Shown piece by piece: positions 63,101-64,000 of a DNA stretch of 64,000 bases. Position numbers and translations under genes: made by a program. The DNA is taken from NCBI GenBank assembly GCA_037179385.1, contig CM074193.1, positions 2,873,547 to 2,937,546 on the forward strand. Reading direction: 5' to 3'. The notes under the pieces are model-generated. The model had not been told where the DNA came from, made no database searches, and saw nothing but the letters and a program-made list of their open reading frames with translations. Within the stretch, counting starts at the first letter, position 1. Each line of letters opens with the position of its first letter. This DNA comes from Holothuria scabra (taxonomy: Eukaryota > Echinodermata > Holothuroidea > Aspidochirotida > Holothuriidae).

Positions 63101-63728
63101 CAGCAAAGTACATGTAGTAGCAGAGATAATTGTACCATCAGTTTAAATGGTTGCAAAATTTCAAAAAGAAAGAGATAAAGTTTTAATCAAGTAGTCAAAG
63201 GTTTTACAGTATTCCACCCAGAGTCAACATGTCACTATAAAGGCTCTTCAATGCACATAAAATATTACCTGTATACATGTGTGTTTTATGTGGCTGATCC
63301 CTGGTATGGGGTTTCCCCTTCAAGTACTGCATAGGCTAAAGTATAACAGTCAATATTTCTATTTCACAAAATTCATGAGGTTATATCTCAGCTCTAGTTT
63401 CTTCATTTTAGTACCACTTGCAGAATTTTGACTTGTCTACCAGTACAGAACTACCTACAGTAGTTGCAACAACTATTATGATGGAGAAAGAATCTTGATT
63501 TTTATGAGGCAATGTGTTCATTTCAAAAAGACTCACCGGTACTAGAAATGCTAGTGTCTTCCCAGAGCCTGTTTTAGCTGCCCCTAAAATATCATATCCT
63601 TGTAAAATAGGTCCTATTGATGATCTTTGTATTTCTGTTGGTTCTTCATAGCCAGCATCTTGCAAACCCTTCTGGGTCTTCTTACAAAGTGGAAAATCAG
63701 CAAAAGTTTTGATGTCTTCGGATTTTAT
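38991..63728 (-). CDS. DDX10: DDX10, DEAD-box ATP-dependent RNA helicase (15 exons, N-terminus beyond the window)
   Basis: DDX10 (yeast Dbp4/Hca4) is a nucleolar DEAD-box helicase acting in small-subunit pre-rRNA processing. The joined exons contain the Q-motif region, motif I (AKTGSGKT), Ia (PTRELAY), Ib (TPGRL), II (DEAD), III (SAT), V ([10 protein letters not shown]) and VI (HRVGRTAR). The family C-terminal region follows, with PRVRFLEK, acidic and lysine-rich stretches, and a final [16 protein letters not shown] block. Exons: 63537-63728, 61789-61947, 59410-59530, 57472-57586, 55352-55448, 54833-54937, 53998-54160, 53436-53622, 51315-51491, 49373-49676, 47234-47383, 44667-44792, 42713-42778, 39819-40030, 38991-39138. 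Every junction is GT-AG and phase-consistent, totalling 2322 nt including TGA. Human DDX10 is about 875 residues, so roughly the first 80 residues are missing to the right. The family assignment is firm: the linker and C-terminal blocks are specific to DDX10, not just DEAD-box in general. Confidence 0.96.
39139..39818 (-). other. DDX10 last intron, with degenerate tandem repeat
   Basis: 680 nt. From about 39538 to 39800 three diverged copies share AGCTGAACCT, GCCAAATCTGCTGT-like, TTTTAACCC and TATGCACTGCT blocks. Confidence 0.5.
39819..40030 (-). CDS. DDX10: DDX10 exon: acidic C-terminal region
   Basis: 212 nt, phase 0 in and phase 2 out. It encodes [32 protein letters not shown] and then a Glu/Asp/Ser-rich run ending NDSEER. 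The FDxSxLPDP motif is typical of DDX10. Confidence 0.92.
40031..42712 (-). other. DDX10 intron with mobile-element debris
   Basis: 2682 nt. A SINE-like copy lies at 41104-41290 (plus orientation, tail ACACATATGTGTTGGTGTGT). An intronic repeat lies at 41955-42344. The stretch 40080-40165 is A/T-only simple sequence. Confidence 0.5.
41955..42344. mobile_element. Dispersed element, copy A (inverse of 61239-61620)
   Basis: It shares long stretches at roughly 90% identity with the reverse complement of 61239-61620: GGAAAAAATACCCTTAGAAC, GGCTTCTATTGTACCAGAAT, GAACCAGTGGTCGGGTACTA and GCCATGACGGATCTCCTTAA. Confidence 0.75.
42713..42778 (-). CDS. DDX10: DDX10 small exon: lysine/acidic tract
   Basis: 22 codons, phase 0-0, [20 protein letters not shown] and DE. 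The acceptor is ttctttcag and the donor gtacag. It continues the REKRLKEREARR-like segment of DDX10 in register. Confidence 0.88.
42779..44666 (-). other. DDX10 intron, no further feature recognised
   Basis: 1888 nt. A plus-strand open frame at 43767-44141 (124 codons) has no motif or splice context. It contains repeated GAGTC-type words (GTCTGAGTCACGAGTCC) suggestive of a repeat. Confidence 0.4.
44667..44792 (-). CDS. DDX10: DDX10 exon: charged coiled segment
   Basis: 42 codons, phase 0-0. It encodes [20 protein letters not shown], then [16 protein letters not shown]. This matches the vertebrate DKEEYRKKIKAKHREKR segment. The donor is gtaaag. Confidence 0.9.
44856..45253 (+). mobile_element. 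TTAA-type MITE, copy 6, with internal duplication
   Basis: The right flank TTAA is at 45254-45257. The left flank has decayed to TTAG (44852-44855). The left part is duplicated: CTCTCACCCCAAACAGTACC at 44867, and CTCTCATCCCAAAGAGTACC at 44970, giving about 400 bp instead of about 300. It lies in a DDX10 intron. Confidence 0.8.
45783..46314. repeat. Older hairpin arms split by the hAT-like MITE
   Basis: ACCCTTTTCCAAAAAGCAAT followed by CACAAAGGATTGTGGGATA (45783-45821) is the inverse of TATCCCACAATCCTTTGCAA and AAGCTATTTGGAAAAGTG (46275-46314). The MITE inserted inside this earlier inverted repeat. Confidence 0.65.
45822..46200. mobile_element. hAT-like MITE with 8-bp target duplication
   Basis: Terminal inverted repeats begin TAGGGCTGTGAACGT and end CACGTTCACAGCCCTA. 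The flanks GTGGGATA (45814-45821) and GTAGGATA (46201-46208) form an 8-bp target duplication with one mismatch. The interior carries GCGATTAATCGCTAAACGAT on one side and the same motif near the other end. It is inserted in a DDX10 intron. Confidence 0.85.
47234..47383 (-). CDS. DDX10: DDX10 exon: basic KKK-rich segment
   Basis: 50 codons, phase 0-0. It encodes [20 protein letters not shown] and then [20 protein letters not shown]. It aligns with the KKKMTKVAEAKK stretch of vertebrate DDX10. Confidence 0.88.
49030..49208. mobile_element. Half copy of the 565-bp palindromic element
   Basis: It matches 31573-31700 and the inverse of 31870-32035: GAATTCTAATAGTCCAACTC, GACATTCCTGAGCTAAGATA, AAATGTTGAAGTTTATTCAC and TTGTGATGTCATTGTTGTAC. 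The minisatellite follows directly and its unit derives from the element's own GGTGCAGGGTGCAG region. Confidence 0.7.
49209..49350. repeat. 26-bp minisatellite (5.5 copies) beside a DDX10 splice donor
   Basis: Unit CTGCACCTTGTACCAAGGTG then TGATTA. There are five full copies and a 12-bp remainder, with only one substitution in the first copy. Each unit contains the small hairpin CACCTTG-TAC-CAAGGTG. It ends 22 bp from the 3' border of the exon at 49373. Confidence 0.92.
49373..49676 (-). CDS. DDX10: DDX10 exon: PRVRFLEK block and acidic tail
   Basis: 304 nt, phase 2 in and phase 0 out. It begins [18 protein letters not shown] and continues into lysine-rich and acidic sequence, including [18 protein letters not shown] and NVFGIKDEE. 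The donor is gttagt. A 26-bp minisatellite ends at 49350, 22 bp into the following intron. Confidence 0.94.
49677..51314 (-). other. DDX10 intron with a tRNA-derived SINE
   Basis: 1638 nt. A SINE relative lies at 50900-51058. No other feature was recognised. Confidence 0.45.
50900..51058 (-). mobile_element. tRNA-derived SINE (diverged)
   Basis: On the minus strand, GCATGGTCAGGTGGTTAGGG resembles a pol III A box. It is followed, about 30 nt on, by GGTCTGAAATTAAAATCCC, a decayed B box. It then shares AAAATGAAGCTGCT-type and GTGAGCAGCAACTGGAAAAA blocks with the copy at 56478. Confidence 0.6.
51315..51491 (-). CDS. DDX10: DDX10 exon: post-helicase extension
   Basis: 177 nt, phase 2 in and phase 2 out. 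It encodes [30 protein letters not shown] and [13 protein letters not shown]. This matches the DDX10 region after the helicase core (SYVRSVYLMKDKEVFDVSKL in human). Confidence 0.94.
51492..53435 (-). other. DDX10 intron with SINE-like copy
   Basis: 1944 nt. A degraded SINE-like element in plus orientation lies at 51840-52070, with GTGTCCATAGTATTACTGGC, GTAAAAGGCAACTAAAAGGG, TTGACACTACATAATGCATT and AACTAACTAGC at the tail. Confidence 0.45.
53436..53622 (-). CDS. DDX10: DDX10 exon: motif VI
   Basis: 187 nt, phase 1 in and phase 2 out. It encodes [30 protein letters not shown] (arginine-finger motif VI) and [13 protein letters not shown]. This completes the helicase core. Confidence 0.94.
53623..53997 (-). 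other. DDX10 intron (375 nt)
   Basis: No repeat or RNA gene recognised. Confidence 0.4.
53998..54160 (-). CDS. DDX10: DDX10 exon: motif V
   Basis: 163 nt, phase 0 in and phase 1 out. It encodes [26 protein letters not shown] and [13 protein letters not shown], with the D of motif V completed by the next exon. The usual LHG before the conserved Q/R pair is replaced by LYG. Confidence 0.94.
54161..54832 (-). other. DDX10 intron (672 nt)
   Basis: A C-rich patch at 54535-54585 (ACCCCATCCACCC and a C run). No RNA gene or exon recognised. Confidence 0.4.
54833..54937 (-). CDS. DDX10: DDX10 exon: start of second RecA domain
   Basis: 35 codons, phase 0-0, from [14 protein letters not shown] to [12 protein letters not shown], where the VFMATCK segment corresponds to motif IV. 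The human protein has VFFSSCK here. Confidence 0.93.
54938..55351 (-). other. DDX10 intron (414 nt)
   Basis: Nothing recognised. Confidence 0.4.
55352..55448 (-). CDS. DDX10: DDX10 exon: linker between RecA domains
   Basis: 97 nt, entering in phase 2 and leaving in phase 0. It encodes [18 protein letters not shown], then a His-rich HEHHEH stretch and STPAQLEQ. This matches the DDX10 interdomain linker, with local divergence in the HEHHEH segment. Confidence 0.92.
55449..57471 (-). other. DDX10 intron with repeats
   Basis: 2023 nt. It contains the CATGATTTTTCCATGACTGT repeat (55580-55850) and the tRNA-derived SINE (56478-56720). Confidence 0.5.
56478..56720 (-). mobile_element. tRNA-derived SINE
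   Basis: On the minus strand, GCATGGTCAAATGATCAGAG is a clear A box, and GTTGGGAGTTCAAGTCC, starting 33 nt after it, a clear B box. A non-tRNA body follows, with CATTGCCAGCATTGCTCAGC, CAAGCCAGTGAGCCACTACT and a GACTTGAACCAGTTGGTTGG end that recurs near 19093. Confidence 0.75.
57472..57586 (-). CDS. DDX10: DDX10 exon: motifs II (DEAD) and III (SAT)
   Basis: 115 nt, entering in phase 1 and leaving in phase 2. It encodes [13 protein letters not shown] and then [12 protein letters not shown]. The catalytic DEAD box and the SAT motif lie in the same exon. The donor is gtaagt. Confidence 0.95.
57587..59409 (-). other. DDX10 intron with SINE-like tail
   Basis: 1823 nt. The stretch 58600-58680 carries the SINE-like tail ACTATATAACTCTTTTGTGT then TGGTGTATCATTAACTCTCA. 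A G run lies at 57862-57872. Confidence 0.45.
59410..59530 (-). CDS. DDX10: DDX10 exon: motif Ib
   Basis: 121 nt, enters in phase 0 and leaves in phase 1. It encodes [13 protein letters not shown], then [13 protein letters not shown] (motif Ib TPGRL) and CRNLKML. The donor is gtaatg. Confidence 0.93.
60182..60371. mobile_element. Short MITE with 12-bp terminal inverted repeats
   Basis: It begins CAGAGATGCCAA and ends TTGGCATCTCTG, a perfect inverted match. TTACAC is repeated on both sides (60176-60181 and 60372-60377). The interior repeats ATCAGGGAG several times. The ends are hAT-like, but a full 8-bp duplication is not seen. Confidence 0.8.
61239..61620. mobile_element. Dispersed element, copy B (inverse of 41955-42344)
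   Basis: The reverse complement matches copy A along its length with small indels. Both copies lie in introns of the same gene in opposite orientation, so they can pair within one pre-mRNA. Confidence 0.75.
61789..61947 (-). CDS. DDX10: DDX10 exon: motif Ia
   Basis: 53 codons, phase 0-0, running [10 protein letters not shown] to SAGLIIGGK. It contains [17 protein letters not shown], where PTRELAYQ is motif Ia. The acceptor is tctag and the donor gtgcag, which is weak-looking but supported by reading frame and protein continuity. Confidence 0.95.
61948..63536 (-). other. DDX10 intron with 78-bp tandem duplication
   Basis: 1589 nt. The segment at 62474-62551 is repeated at 62552-62629 with few differences (shared TTCCATCTTGGGCTATTCCA and GGGTTGCACTACTTTAATGT). 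Nothing else recognised. Confidence 0.6.
63537..63728 (-). CDS. DDX10: DDX10 exon: Q motif and motif I
   Basis: 64 codons, phase 0 at both ends. It encodes [14 protein letters not shown], the Q-motif glutamine in TEIQRSS, and Walker A AKTGSGKT ending LAFLVP. The acceptor is at 63729-63730 and the donor reads gtgagt. It is the first exon visible, so an upstream exon with the initiator Met must lie beyond 64000. Confidence 0.95.
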
Positions 63729-64000
63729 CTAAAGTGAGGAAGATAAAACATATTCAGTGATAGGCAGTACAGGTAACAGGCATGTGACAGGCAGTGCCAG
63801 GCAGGTTCAGCAGTACAGTGAAATATTGGTACCGCTATGGCAAAGCACCCAAAACCAGTATTGTGGACAGGACCTATCCTCAGCTCATTGGTAGGAAAGC
63901 TGGGCCATGTATGAAGCTAAATATGTTGTAAATATTCACACAACTTGATAAATGCAAAAAACAGGAAACCTAAGGATTAATGAGAGCAAGCTTAACAAGG

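Noticed and set aside
39139..63536. Intronic snoRNA genes in DDX10
   Set aside because: Ribosome-biogenesis genes often host snoRNAs. I looked for C/D box pairs in the short introns and found no convincing pair with closing stem.

Overview
The window is animal nuclear DNA. It is AT-rich, has GT-AG introns of 0.4-2.7 kb and is heavily loaded with short non-autonomous transposons and tandem repeats. The protein content (a DDX10 orthologue split into many exons) together with the repeat types (TTAA-flanked MITEs, hAT-like MITEs, tRNA-derived SINEs, CR1/L2-like retrotransposon tails) suggests a marine invertebrate, possibly a non-vertebrate deuterostome. The species cannot be named from sequence alone.

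Right part (38991-63728, minus strand): 15 consecutive coding exons of DDX10, a DEAD-box RNA helicase of ribosome biogenesis. They run from the Q motif to the stop codon. All splice sites are GT-AG and all phases agree, giving 773 codons before the stop. The N-terminal exon(s) and promoter lie beyond the right edge. Introns hold tRNA-derived SINEs, MITEs, an inverted pair of one repeat family, and a 26-bp minisatellite that stops 22 bp from a splice donor.

Middle part (about 21.1-39 kb): no gene I can support. It is a graveyard of mobile elements: TTAA-flanked MITEs, a 565-bp palindromic element, a foldback element, SINE copies with a GTTA tail, and a GC-rich short repeat family. The region also carries long G or C runs.

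Left part (1-21108, minus strand): a second, unrecognised gene. Its first exon encodes a hydrophobic signal or anchor segment. Two diverged copies of a two-exon module (a1+b1 and a2+b2) follow, all in compatible phases and with a shared N-glycosylation sequon. Downstream is a family of acidic exons that all begin in phase 0 after a similar acceptor. Further left are three arrays of a 68-73 bp unit that looks like a 21-nt microexon plus a very short intron, and two long arrays of a roughly 130-bp unit that can fold into hairpins. This repeat-built gene is the most unusual thing in the window. Its 3' end is not identified and may lie beyond the left edge. Its intron 1 carries a broken CR1/L2-like reverse-transcriptase tail with a MITE inserted in it.
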